In this document: positions 1 through 9,744 of the stretch, piece by piece | Layout: each line of letters begins with the position of its first letter | How positions within the stretch are numbered: position 1 is the first letter of the stretch | Assembly (NCBI GenBank): GCA_003210755.1 | Contig: QCUL01000006.1 | Location: 1-64,000, forward strand | DNA: 64,000 nt | Direction: 5' to 3' | Source of the DNA: Synechococcus sp. AG-679-C18 | GTDB taxonomy: Bacteria; Cyanobacteriota; Cyanobacteriia; PCC-6307; Cyanobiaceae | Position numbers and translations under genes: made by a program | The notes under the pieces: model-generated | Told to the model about the DNA's origin: nothing | What the model saw: only the letters and a program-made list of their open reading frames with translations | Databases searched by the model: none

Positions 1-2
1 CT

Positions 3-293
3 GGCGATCAAGTCGTAGTGAATCCTCGAGGGGAAGTGCGTGTGAACGATGTTGATCTCGATGAACCCTACGTAACTAACTACTGCAATTTGGACAAGCG
101 GGGGATGAGCCTTTGTCGCACACTCAATGTCACAGTCCCCGAAGGACAGGTTTTAGTTCTCGGTGATAATCGTAGTAATAGTTGGGATGGTCGCTACTGG
201 CCTGGAGGTCCTTTCCTTCCAGAAGACCAGATTATTGGTCGGGCCGTTTGGCGCTTTTGGCCATTCAATCGTCTAGGAACATTGGGATTCTGA
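3..293 (+). CDS. lepB: Signal peptidase I, C-terminal part (5' end outside window)
   Basis: Reading frame open from the window edge; contains VLGDNRSNSWDGRYWPGGPFLPEDQIIGRAVWRFWPF, typical of the signal peptidase I C-terminal box. Confidence 0.9.
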   Translation, partial: GDQVVVNPRGEVRVNDVDLDEPYVTNYCNLDKRGMSLCRTLNVTVPEGQVLVLGDNRSNSWDGRYWPGGPFLPEDQIIGRAVWRFWPFNRLGTLGF

Positions 294-1542
294 GTCCGCA
301 GTTCACGACCTGCCCTTTTATGGGGACGCCAATCCAGGGTTGGTTTGCAGCCCTGGGGGCGTGGGGTGCATCGCGACACTGATTCCAAATCACATCAGGA
401 TCAAATAACAACCAACGGTTGCTTTCGATCGTGAGTCGTTCTTCCTCTTGCCCCAGCAAGCGTGCAGGGCCAAAACTGATCGCTTCCCAAAGTTCCTTAA
501 CGCTCCATCCACGCTCGACGACAAGCTTTTGCCAAAGAGTGGGCAGAACAAGATGATGACCCGATAGTCCCCTTGGTCGTTGATCTGGGGGTAGTAGGCA
601 TTCCTCATCGTCAAGAGGAATGCCATGAACCGCAACGGCGTTGATCCTTCCTTCTTTTAACGCTCGAATTAAGGCGTTTCGATCGGCAGCTCCACCAATC
701 GAGGGGATGACAAACCAGTTGTTGGCATCGTCTTTTTGACCTGAATGGTCTTTCACCAGATGCCACCAGTTCACTGTGGCAAGAGGTGGTGATGTTGTGA
801 GGTTCAACATCTCAACTCCATCAGCTGTTGAGAGATTCATGATTATGAGATTGCGGTTTCGGTGGCGGCGTTGCAGTTCCAGCAATTGCCCAATGGGTAT
901 CGTTTCGCTGATGATGGGGTCTGGTGGCCATCCCGCGCGTAGCGTTTCAACACTTTCTCGCATCATTCCTTCTCCGCGAAGGTTGGAATCATGAGATGCG
1001 ATCAGAACAGGTGCTTCACCCATCTCACCAAGCGTTAGAGCGCGATCCAGCAAGTTCGCAGAGGGTATCTGCTCACCAGCACAAAGACCAATGGCACCTG
1101 CTTCTAGCAGGTCGGCATGGCTGCTGAGGCACTCTCCTTTTCCGCCATAACTGAAGCTTCCCCATAAATGAACCCGAAGATCGCAATCTTTGGGCTGGAA
1201 CCCCTGCAACCGTTCGGGGCTGTCTCGTTCCGAAGGGCTATTTGGGAGTAGTGCCAGCTGTCCATAACCGGATTGCCCTGCTGCCCGAAGAAGGGTGACC
1301 AATGTTTCACCGCTGCCCGTGAACGGACGAGGAAGACTTGAATGGGGATCGACAAGGCAAGGGGCAAGAAGCTGGTTAGCTCGGTCAAGGCTCGCAACAT
1401 CTAAGTCAGAGGCAAGGCATCGAGCCTCCTCTCCAAGAGCGATAAGACGATCCCCTTCAAAGAGAGCTGCACTTCCTTCTTGGAGAGGAGCATCGCTGGC
1501 CACTAAAACCTGAACGGGATCCAGCAGCATCGTCTCAGTCAT
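265..1542 (-). CDS. pyrC: Dihydroorotase / amidohydrolase family protein
   Basis: 425-aa ORF; amidohydrolase-like layout (LLAPCLVDPHSSLPRPFTGSGETLVTLLRAA...; VHGIPLDDEECLLPPDQRPRGLSGHHLVLPTLW). Overlaps the lepB 3' end convergently. Confidence 0.7.
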   Translation of the reverse strand: MTETMLLDPVQVLVASDAPLQEGSAALFEGDRLIALGEEARCLASDLDVASLDRANQLLAPCLVDPHSSLPRPFTGSGETLVTLLRAAGQSGYGQLALLPNSPSERDSPERLQGFQPKDCDLRVHLWGSFSYGGKGECLSSHADLLEAGAIGLCAGEQIPSANLLDRALTLGEMGEAPVLIASHDSNLRGEGMMRESVETLRAGWPPDPIISETIPIGQLLELQRRHRNRNLIIMNLSTADGVEMLNLTTSPPLATVNWWHLVKDHSGQKDDANNWFVIPSIGGAADRNALIRALKEGRINAVAVHGIPLDDEECLLPPDQRPRGLSGHHLVLPTLWQKLVVERGWSVKELWEAISFGPARLLGQEEERLTIESNRWLLFDPDVIWNQCRDAPHAPRAANQPWIGVPIKGQVVNCGLRIPMFLDD

Positions 1543-1546
1543 GAGT

Positions 1547-2875
1547 TCAGAGAGCTCCCGCTGCTGTTCGATCTAGAACGCCGCCGAGGTGAGACGTGAG
1601 ATTTAAGCAACTGACAACTGCAGCCTGGCTTCGATCTTCGGGCATGTCGATCACAGTGACTCCACCGTTGCCTTGCTTGACTGACCAAATATCTTTAGGC
1701 GCAAGGCCAAGTAAGTGACACAGGATTGTTTTATTAACAGCATCGTGGGCCACAACTAATGCGGTTTCAGATGGGCTAAGACCATTTGCGATTGTATTCC
1801 AGCAACTTACGGAGCGTTCCCATACGTCTTGGATGGTTTCTCCGCCGGGCATTTGCACGGTTTCGGGAGTGTCTTTCCAGGCTTGAAGCAACCGCTCCCA
1901 ACCATCACGAATTTCTGATTCCAATTTCCCTTCCCACTGGCCGTGCCCGATTTCCATCAGGCCATCGGTCACCGTTAGCGGGACCCCTGGGTGAGATTTC
2001 AAAATCCCCTCAGCTGTTTCCCTCGGACGAGACATTGAGCTGCTGTAAGCCCGATCAATTTTTACATTTTCCAGAAAAGAGCGAGCCGCTTCTGCTTGCT
2101 TATGCCCGTTGCTGTTGAGGGGGATATCAATCTGCCCTTGAAATCGGCCCTGGCGATTCCAATCTGTTTCACCGTGGCGGACCAGGACAATTCGAGCGCA
2201 TTTGCCTTTTGCAGGTAGCGCAGGCTTAAGATGGGAAATGTTATTCAGGCACTCAATTTGCACCTGGTAATTATTATCTTTAGGTGAAATATTAAACACT
2301 GATAGGGAGGCATTGTCAAGGCGAAGTCGCCTAAATCCTCCTTGGGGCTCGCCCAACAAGACGAGAATCAAGCATCGAAGAATGGCGTTGTGACCAACAA
2401 CAAGCACGGTGTGATTGTCATTGATTGGATGCCGTTCAATCAAGCTTTTTAGGAACTCATGAGCCTGTTCCATCAATTCTTTAATTGGCTGGTAGTGCGT
2501 CCCGTCCGCTCGAGTGAGTTCTAGGTTTTCGGGCCGTTCACGCCATGTGGCGTAGGCCTGGGGATCCTTGGAAGCCCTTTCATCGGCAGTGAGTCCGCTC
2601 CAAGGTTCAAGATCAACCTCGAGCAGTCCGTTATCCATGACAGGAGTTAGCTCATCGCCACGCACGCTGAGTATTCCGGTGGCGGTAGCAGCAGCACGTT
2701 GCAGAGGTGAGCTGTAGGCCGCATCAATCGGAACTTCGGCTAGAGCGTGACCAATGCACTGAGCCTGCTCTTCGCCTGTTGTTGTGAGTGTTGACAAATC
2801 ATTACGCCCCTGAATGCGGCGCTCAACGTTGAAACTGCTCAGGCCATGGCGGACTAGGAGGAGACGCAGGGACAC
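1547..2875 (-). CDS. Histidine phosphatase family protein with two phosphoglycerate-mutase-like domains
   Basis: Two RHG motifs in one ORF: LLLVRHGLSSFNVERRIQGRNDLS and IVLVRHGETDWNRQGRFQGQIDIPLN. Likely GTG start at 2875 (VSLRLLLVRHG); ATG ORF extends to 2947. Confidence 0.85.
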   Translation of the reverse strand: MSLRLLLVRHGLSSFNVERRIQGRNDLSTLTTTGEEQAQCIGHALAEVPIDAAYSSPLQRAAATATGILSVRGDELTPVMDNGLLEVDLEPWSGLTADERASKDPQAYATWRERPENLELTRADGTHYQPIKELMEQAHEFLKSLIERHPINDNHTVLVVGHNAILRCLILVLLGEPQGGFRRLRLDNASLSVFNISPKDNNYQVQIECLNNISHLKPALPAKGKCARIVLVRHGETDWNRQGRFQGQIDIPLNSNGHKQAEAARSFLENVKIDRAYSSSMSRPRETAEGILKSHPGVPLTVTDGLMEIGHGQWEGKLESEIRDGWERLLQAWKDTPETVQMPGGETIQDVWERSVSCWNTIANGLSPSETALVVAHDAVNKTILCHLLGLAPKDIWSVKQGNGGVTVIDMPEDRSQAAVVSCLNLTSHLGGVLDRTAAGAL

Positions 2876-2998
2876 TGCAACAAAGGGGTAGGCGCGGCCA
2901 TCGTATGGGTCCACGGTCAAATGCAACGCCGAAATGGCCCAAATCAATAGAACTCAGCGCTTCGCCGGAGAGAATCATTTGCAGTTGCCCATCGTCTG

Positions 2999-4378
2999 TT
3001 GAACAGCCCGCTGAAAGGACGTTCGAACTCAGTACCCCAGTGGAAACTCCTCTTGGCTGTCCTCTCGATGGTGCTGGCTTGCAGCGTTTGGTTCCTCGGC
3101 TTGATGGACAGCCTCGGTCGCCCATCTGTTTCGCCTGCCTTGTCCTTAGAGCAACAAGAACTAGCCCTTCTCGCAGACCCTGCCTTGGCACCATCTCTCA
3201 GGCCTTTGCTTGTTGGTCAGGATCCCACCAAGAGCCTCTTGGAAACGCTTAGGGAGACTCCTCTGGATAGGGTCAGCGACCGACAAGCACTCCTGTTCGC
3301 TTCGCTGGAAACCGATCCAGCTCAGCGAAATACTTTGTTGGAGATTCCGCTCAAGAGCCCGGAGCTTCAGACGCTTCAGCAAGTCCTTGCTACCGGCCCC
3401 ATTCCTCGTGATCTCACCCCTCAGGACCAGGACCTGTTGTCAGAAAACAGTCCTGATCCACTAATCCGCCGTGTGGTTTGTTTGGCCCTCGGAGGGGATC
3501 AGAACGCTTGCATTGATCGCCCTGCAGCCATGGCCGCGGCCCGACGCCTCGTTCTCAGCGAGTTGCTGCCGCTTGGAGCGTTGTTGTTGGGTTCACTTTT
3601 ACTGCTGCGTCACATCTGGCTAGTCCTGCGACGAAGTCAATCAGCTTGGCCAGAGCTACAAGCTCCTCCTCTTGGCTTGGTTGACATGGTGCTGTTAATC
3701 GCTGGTGGTTTTGTGGTGCTGGGCGAGGTCTTGGTCCCTCTCCTTGTTACTCCCATCTCTGCTTTGGTTGCACGTGGCATTTCGCCGCCCCTAAATCAGT
3801 CGGTCGCTGTTGTCGTTGGATACGTCGCTTTGGCGACGCCGCCATTACTCATTCTCAAAAGCCAACTCAAAGGTTTAGATCAACGCCTTGTTCCTGAGGG
3901 TGGATGGCTGCAATGGCGCTTGAGTCCTTGGTGGACAGCTGTGCTTCAGGGTGGTCGCGCTTGGTTGATGGTGATGCCGCCCGTGGTGTTCACCGGTTGG
4001 CTGATGACTCGCTTCATTGGGGACCAGGGAGGCAGCAATCCATTGCTGCAAATGGTGCTGAATGGAAGTGATCCTTTGGCCTTGTCTCTGCTAGCTGTCA
4101 CAGCCGTAGTGTTGGCTCCGCTGTTTGAGGAAACAGTCTTCCGTGGCGTTTTGTTGCCTGTCTTAGGTCGCTCGTTAGGACGGGGCTGGAGTGTGTTTGG
4201 TAGTGCCCTCGTGTTTGCGATTGCTCACCTCAGCATTGGTGAATTGCTCCCGTTATTGGTTCTCGGATTGGGACTGGCATTGCTGCGTTTAAGCAGTGGT
4301 CGTCTCCTGCCGTGTGTTGTGATGCATGCTCTTTGGAACGGTGTCACCTTTTTTAATCTTGTCCTGCTCGGTAGTTAA
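2999..4378 (+). CDS. CPBP family intramembrane metalloprotease
   Basis: Multi-TM ORF with LAPLFEETVFRGVLLPVLGR (EExxxR) and VFAIAHLS / VMHALWNGVTFFNL motifs of the CPBP/Abi family. Confidence 0.85.
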   Translation: MNSPLKGRSNSVPQWKLLLAVLSMVLACSVWFLGLMDSLGRPSVSPALSLEQQELALLADPALAPSLRPLLVGQDPTKSLLETLRETPLDRVSDRQALLFASLETDPAQRNTLLEIPLKSPELQTLQQVLATGPIPRDLTPQDQDLLSENSPDPLIRRVVCLALGGDQNACIDRPAAMAAARRLVLSELLPLGALLLGSLLLLRHIWLVLRRSQSAWPELQAPPLGLVDMVLLIAGGFVVLGEVLVPLLVTPISALVARGISPPLNQSVAVVVGYVALATPPLLILKSQLKGLDQRLVPEGGWLQWRLSPWWTAVLQGGRAWLMVMPPVVFTGWLMTRFIGDQGGSNPLLQMVLNGSDPLALSLLAVTAVVLAPLFEETVFRGVLLPVLGRSLGRGWSVFGSALVFAIAHLSIGELLPLLVLGLGLALLRLSSGRLLPCVVMHALWNGVTFFNLVLLGS

Positions 4379-4447
4379 GTCGATTTCCCTGCTGCCGTAA
4401 GTGATTTCTGCCTTGCGGCCTGACCATGCGAGTGGTTCACTGACGCA

Positions 4448-4921
4448 TTGCCCTGTTCGTTAGACGTGGTCGCGGTTCACCAGACACAACCTGCTCTAGA
4501 GGAATATGCATCAGTCACTGGTGCACTAGAGCTCATTCAGGGCTCCCTTTCTGCAAAGCGTGTTGCACGCCGTTCTCCGCTGCTGGCTGGACTGCATCGT
4601 GCGGCAGATGGAAGTTTGATCGGTGTTTTTACGGCTGTTTTGGCTCTCAGTGGATTAACACTTCATTGGCAATACCGCTGGACAGTCGCCTTTGAGCGCT
4701 TGGAGGATACGCGAGGCGTCGGTCACCGCCTGACTGAGTCCACTGCGATGCTTGAGCGTTATCTCCTCGACCGAACGCGTGCGCCTAAGTCAATGGTGCC
4801 GACGACCGCTTCAAAACTGCTTTACATGGAACGCCCCAGCGTCGGGAAGATTACTAAGTCCCACGATCACCTTGCCTTCATCGGCACTTTGATGAATCGT
4901 TCGATTCGTCAGGGTTATTAA
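4448..4921 (+). CDS. Small single-TM protein upstream of ftsI (FtsL-like topology)
   Basis: 157-aa ORF; one TM (SLIGVFTAVLALSGLTLHW) followed by a helical segment; stops 4 bp before ftsI. Start codon uncertain. Confidence 0.6.
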   Translation: MPCSLDVVAVHQTQPALEEYASVTGALELIQGSLSAKRVARRSPLLAGLHRAADGSLIGVFTAVLALSGLTLHWQYRWTVAFERLEDTRGVGHRLTESTAMLERYLLDRTRAPKSMVPTTASKLLYMERPSVGKITKSHDHLAFIGTLMNRSIRQGY

Positions 4922-4925
4922 AGGT

Positions 4926-6737
4926 ATGCCAGCCAACAGGCAAGGCTCGCCATCTTCTGCTCGTCGTGCACGACGCAGTGTCATTCGTTTGCAGCCGGTC
5001 CCTGCTGGTCGCATGAAGGTGGTGTTTGTTCTTCTTTGTGCAGGCTTGTTGGGATTGGTCGGGCGTATGGCCTGGCTTCAGATTTTTCAGGCATCTGAAT
5101 TAGAGGCCCGGGCTCGTGTAGTGCAAACGCAACGTACCCAGCCTCTTGGCAGCCGCCGTCCGATTGTTGATCGCAATGGCAGGCTCGTGGCTCTTGATGA
5201 AGAGCGATATCGACTCTGGGCACACCCCCGTTATTTCAACTTTCCTGGCGACGCTCCAACATTGATTCGTGACCGTGCAGAAGTTGCTGAACGACTGTCT
5301 GGTGTGTTGGCATTTTCTTCTGACGAACTCATCAAACGGATGGGAGATGGTTTGTCTGGCATCAAGTTGGCTGAGGGAGTTGACCCTGAAACGGCGATAA
5401 CCGTTCGTTCCCTGGGGATCAGTGGAATTGATCTTGAGCCCTACCCCTATCGGGTTTACCCGCAAGGGTCACTGTTTGCCAATGTCGTGGGTTTTCTCAA
5501 TCAAGAGCGAGAGCCACAGGCTGGGCTTGAGCAGAGCCGTGATGATGACTTACAACGTCATGAACAAGCCCGAAGTCTTCGCCGTGGGGCCGATGGAACA
5601 CCGTTGCCAGACAATCTCGCACCGGGGGTGTTTTTTGGAGATGACCTCAGATTGCAGCTCACTTTGGATGCACGCTTGCAAGAACTGGCTGCGAAGGCGC
5701 TAACGGCTCAGGTGAAGAAGTGGAAAGCGAAAAAGGGCGTGGCGATCGTCATGAATGTCACCAATGGTGAATTGATGGCGCTGACCTCAACACCAACTTA
5801 TGACGCCAATCGTTATTGGGATTTCAATCCAGAGCGTTTTCGTGAATGGTCTGTTCAAGACCTCTATGAACCTGGATCAACTTTTAAGCCGATTAATTTA
5901 GCTTTAGCTCTGCAGGAAGGCACTATTGACCCCAACGACAGGGTTTATGACAGCGGAGAGCTGACCATTGGCGGTTGGCCGATTAGGAACCATGACCGCA
6001 AAGGGAACGGGGTCGTTGATTTTGCCACTGTTCTTCAAGTGTCTAGCAATGTCGGCATGGTTCAAGCCATGCGCCGTATGCGGCCATCAAGCTATTGGGA
6101 TTGGTTGAATCGGCTTGGCCTCGATGCCAAGCCGGACACAGATCTTCCAGGAGCTGTAGCGGGCCAGCTGAAGACCAAGCAACAATTCACGTCCCAGCCA
6201 ATTGAGCCTGCTACTGCATCTTTCGGACAAGGCTTCTCGCTTACGCCACTCAAGCTTGTTCAGCTCCACGCACTGATCGCCAACGGCGGAAGGCTCGTCA
6301 GCCCCCACATCACCAGAGGTTTGCGAGCAGGTCATGCATTGGCCTCGAGTGGCGAACGCATGGGGCAATCGTTACTCCGGCCAGAGGTCACCCGCACTGT
6401 GTTGAGCTGGATGGAATCTGTCGTTGAAAAAGGCAGTGGTAAGGGGGTTCGAACCCCTGGGTATCGCATTGGAGGGAAAACAGGAACTGCACAAAAAGCT
6501 GTCAACGGCATCTATGTTCCTGGAGCCCTGATTTGCAGTTTTGTGGCAACGCTGCCGATCGAGGATCCCCGTTATGTCGTGCTTGTTGTTGTTGATGAAC
6601 CACAAGGTGCGCATGCCTATGGATCAACTGTGGCTTTGCCTGTGGCTAAATCCATCATTGATGGTCTATTGGTGATTGAGAAAATTCCTCCAAGTGGATC
6701 GTTTAAATCAGTACAAGAAGACACAGCCTCATCTTGA
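4926..6737 (+). CDS. ftsI: Penicillin-binding protein 2 / FtsI-type transpeptidase
   Basis: 603 aa; YEPGSTFKPINLALAL (SxxK), SSN (VSSNVGM), IGGKTGTAQK (KTGT) motifs. Confidence 0.92.
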   Translation: MPANRQGSPSSARRARRSVIRLQPVPAGRMKVVFVLLCAGLLGLVGRMAWLQIFQASELEARARVVQTQRTQPLGSRRPIVDRNGRLVALDEERYRLWAHPRYFNFPGDAPTLIRDRAEVAERLSGVLAFSSDELIKRMGDGLSGIKLAEGVDPETAITVRSLGISGIDLEPYPYRVYPQGSLFANVVGFLNQEREPQAGLEQSRDDDLQRHEQARSLRRGADGTPLPDNLAPGVFFGDDLRLQLTLDARLQELAAKALTAQVKKWKAKKGVAIVMNVTNGELMALTSTPTYDANRYWDFNPERFREWSVQDLYEPGSTFKPINLALALQEGTIDPNDRVYDSGELTIGGWPIRNHDRKGNGVVDFATVLQVSSNVGMVQAMRRMRPSSYWDWLNRLGLDAKPDTDLPGAVAGQLKTKQQFTSQPIEPATASFGQGFSLTPLKLVQLHALIANGGRLVSPHITRGLRAGHALASSGERMGQSLLRPEVTRTVLSWMESVVEKGSGKGVRTPGYRIGGKTGTAQKAVNGIYVPGALICSFVATLPIEDPRYVVLVVVDEPQGAHAYGSTVALPVAKSIIDGLLVIEKIPPSGSFKSVQEDTASS

Positions 6738-6791
6738 GCTGTCAGTTTGCAAAACGTGGCTACGTTGAATTCATAGATTTTTAATTGCGAT

Positions 6792-7964
6792 ATGGCCACC
6801 CTCCTTGAGCAGCTCTCCGCCATGACTGTGGTGGTGGCAGACACGGGTGATCTCGAGGCAATCAGGCGTTTCACCCCTCGTGATGCAACCACCAATCCAT
6901 CTCTCATTCTTGCTGCGGCTCAGATCCCCGCCTACGAGAACCTTATCGATGAAGCTTTGCGGTCTTCTCGCAGGCTGTTAGGGGAGAGCGCTCCGGTGGA
7001 GCAAGTGGTGCACGAAGCGCTTGATGAGATCAGCGTGATCTTCGGTAAGGAGATTCTAAAGATTGTTCCTGGCCGTGTTTCCACTGAGGTTGATGCACGA
7101 TTGAGCTACAACACCGAAGCCACGATTGAAAAAGGCAGAAAGCTAATTCGTCTTTACAACGACTCCGGTATCAGTAACGATCGAGTTCTGATCAAAATTG
7201 CCTCCACTTGGGAGGGTATTAAAGCGGCTGAAGTACTCGAAAAGGATGGAATACATTGCAACCTCACCCTTTTGTTTGGCTTCTCCCAAGCGGTGGCTTG
7301 TGCTGAAGCAGGGGTGACGCTGATTTCCCCATTCGTCGGTCGCATTCTTGATTGGTTCAAGGCCGATACAGGCCGTGATTCCTATCCCGGTCCTGAGGAT
7401 CCTGGTGTGATATCAGTAACTAGTATTTTTAATTACTTTAAAACATACAAATATAAAACTGAAATCATGGGAGCAAGTTTTCGTAATCTCGACGAAATTA
7501 CCGAGCTTGCTGGCTGTGATCTTCTAACTATTTCACCGAAGTTGCTTGATCAGTTGCGTAGTAGTGATGCTGAGCTCATTCGCAAACTAGATCCTGCCAA
7601 TTCTTCTGCAGTTGCAGAGCAAATTCACGTTGATCAGGAGCGTTTCGTCTCCATGATGGGTGAAGATCGCATGGCTACGGACAAGCTCAGTGAAGGCATC
7701 AAGGGCTTCAGTAAAGCCATCGAAACACTCGAGCAGCAGCTCGCTCATCGTCTTGCCGTGATCGAGGGTGGCTCGGCTTTCAGCCATGCCGTTCAAGAAA
7801 TCTTCATGCTGAATGACTTCAATGGTGATGGCTGCATCACTCGCGATGAATGGCTGGGTAGTGATGCTGTATTTGATGCTCTTGATCAAGATCATGACGG
7901 TCGCTTGACACCAGACGATGTTCGATTGGGATTCGGAGGCGCCCTAGCCCTAACATCTGTGTGA
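6792..7964 (+). CDS. tal: Transaldolase with C-terminal EF-hand pair
   Basis: TalB core ([71 protein letters not shown]); C-terminus [13 protein letters not shown] and [15 protein letters not shown]-hand loops. Confidence 0.95.
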   Translation: MATLLEQLSAMTVVVADTGDLEAIRRFTPRDATTNPSLILAAAQIPAYENLIDEALRSSRRLLGESAPVEQVVHEALDEISVIFGKEILKIVPGRVSTEVDARLSYNTEATIEKGRKLIRLYNDSGISNDRVLIKIASTWEGIKAAEVLEKDGIHCNLTLLFGFSQAVACAEAGVTLISPFVGRILDWFKADTGRDSYPGPEDPGVISVTSIFNYFKTYKYKTEIMGASFRNLDEITELAGCDLLTISPKLLDQLRSSDAELIRKLDPANSSAVAEQIHVDQERFVSMMGEDRMATDKLSEGIKGFSKAIETLEQQLAHRLAVIEGGSAFSHAVQEIFMLNDFNGDGCITRDEWLGSDAVFDALDQDHDGRLTPDDVRLGFGGALALTSV

Positions 7965-8226
7965 GATTTGATTGCTGCAGGGGGGGGTAAGGTTGCGTAA
8001 TATCCCCTTGCTCCCCAATTCAGGGAATACTTTTGAAGACAATTAATTAACTTTCAGATCTAACTTTCTTGAGGTTTGTAATTTAGTTTTTGGTTGAAAT
8101 CAATTAGTTTTGATATTAAAAATTTAGCTCGATGATAATCAGTTGGGTGGTTTTGTTGTAGTTAATCTCTGTTTGTGAACTTAATCGTTAGGGTTGCTCC
8201 AACTCGCTTCTTAAGGATCGGCTCCA

Positions 8227-9744
8227 ATGGTTCTCCAGCTTGTCTGGTTCAAGCGAGACCTTAGGGTGCAGGATCATCAGCCTCTGCAGCAGGCTTTGCT
8301 TAGGGGACCAGTTTTACCCCTTTATATCGTTGAGCCTGATCTATGGCGTCAGCCTGATTTCTCAGGGCGCCAGTGGGCATTTTGCAGGGAGAGTCTTGAG
8401 CACTTGCGTGAACAACTTGCACGCTTGGGTCAGCCATTAGTGGTTCGCAGTGGTGATGCTGTTGCACTGTTAGATCAAGCCCATCGCCGGTTTGGAATTG
8501 AAAGACTTTGGAGTCATGAGGAAACCGGCAATGATTGGACGTACTCCCGCGATCGACGCGTTGCTAACTGGGCCAAGACCCATGGGATTCGATGGACGCA
8601 ATTGCCTCAATTCGGGGTGATCCGCGGACTTAGGCAACGTAAAGGCTGGGCCCAACGTTGGGAGTCACGCATGGCGGAGCCTCTGATATCAGCCCCTGAT
8701 GGCCTGCCCGCGATAACAGGTCTTTCTCCTGGTCCTCTGCCTATCGCTCCAGCAAAAGGTCTTGCCAGTGATTGGTGTCCCAACCGGCAGGTAGGCGGTC
8801 GCAGCGAAGGTTTGCAGGAATTGGAGTCGTTTCTGACGGAACGGGCTCCGGCTTATGCCAGTAGTCTTTCAAGTCCAGTCACAGCCTTTCGAGGCTGTTC
8901 TCGTCTGTCGGCCTATCTCAGCTGGGGGTGCCTATCCCTGCGTGAAGTGGTTCAAAGCAGTCGCCATGAGCAGGGACGAAGCATCAGATCCTTTGAGAAT
9001 CGCCTGCATTGGCATTGCCACTTCATTCAAAAACTTGAAGCGCAGCCCGCAATTGAGTTCGAAGACTTTCATCCATTCATGCGCGGGCTCCGCTGCGCTG
9101 ATGACGAGCGTCTCGCAGCATGGGCTGAGGGACGCACCGGAGTTCCTTTCGTTGACGCTTGTATGCGCGCTCTTCAATCCCACGGTTGGATCAACTTCAG
9201 GATGCGAGCCATGCTTATGTCTTTTGCGAGCTATCACCTTTGGCTGCCGTGGCGAGACAGTGGCCTTCATCTGGCTCGACAGTTTGTGGACTATGAGCCG
9301 GGGATCCACTGGAGCCAGTGCCAGATGCAGTCAGGCAGTACTGCCATCAACACCGTTCGCATCTACAACCCAATCAAGCAGGGTCAAGACCATGATCTGA
9401 ATGGAGAGTTCATTCGTACTTGGGTTCCAGAGCTTCACTTAGTTCCCGATGTTTATGTGCATGAGCCATGGAAGCTTTCGATGGCAGCGCAACGAAAGGC
9501 AGATCTAAGACTGGGATTTGACTATCCCTTACCCATCGTGGAACCTGTGGTTGCGGCTAAGGAAGCAAAGCAGAGGATTTGGGCGATTAGGGAACGCTCA
9601 GGTTTTTCGGCGATTGCTAATGAAATCCAGCAGCGCCATGGATCAAGACGCTCTGGATTACCCTCCACAGGGCAGCGTCGCCGTCGAAGTCGGAGAGATC
9701 CTGTGTCTAGTGATTCTCTGCAACTGACTCTTAATCTCTCCTAG
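8227..9744 (+). CDS. Cryptochrome/deoxyribodipyrimidine photolyase family protein
   Basis: MVLQLVWFKRDLRVQDHQPL N-terminus and the FAD domain SRLSAYLSWGCLSLREV / FVDACMRALQSHGWINFRMRAMLMSFASYHLWLPW. Confidence 0.9.
   Translation: MVLQLVWFKRDLRVQDHQPLQQALLRGPVLPLYIVEPDLWRQPDFSGRQWAFCRESLEHLREQLARLGQPLVVRSGDAVALLDQAHRRFGIERLWSHEETGNDWTYSRDRRVANWAKTHGIRWTQLPQFGVIRGLRQRKGWAQRWESRMAEPLISAPDGLPAITGLSPGPLPIAPAKGLASDWCPNRQVGGRSEGLQELESFLTERAPAYASSLSSPVTAFRGCSRLSAYLSWGCLSLREVVQSSRHEQGRSIRSFENRLHWHCHFIQKLEAQPAIEFEDFHPFMRGLRCADDERLAAWAEGRTGVPFVDACMRALQSHGWINFRMRAMLMSFASYHLWLPWRDSGLHLARQFVDYEPGIHWSQCQMQSGSTAINTVRIYNPIKQGQDHDLNGEFIRTWVPELHLVPDVYVHEPWKLSMAAQRKADLRLGFDYPLPIVEPVVAAKEAKQRIWAIRERSGFSAIANEIQQRHGSRRSGLPSTGQRRRRSRRDPVSSDSLQLTLNLS

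Noticed and set aside
6444-6461. tRNA T-arm-like sequence GGGGGTTCGAACCCCT
   Set aside because: It lies inside ftsI, encoding GVRTPGY just before the KTGT box; no acceptor, D-arm or anticodon arm surrounds it.
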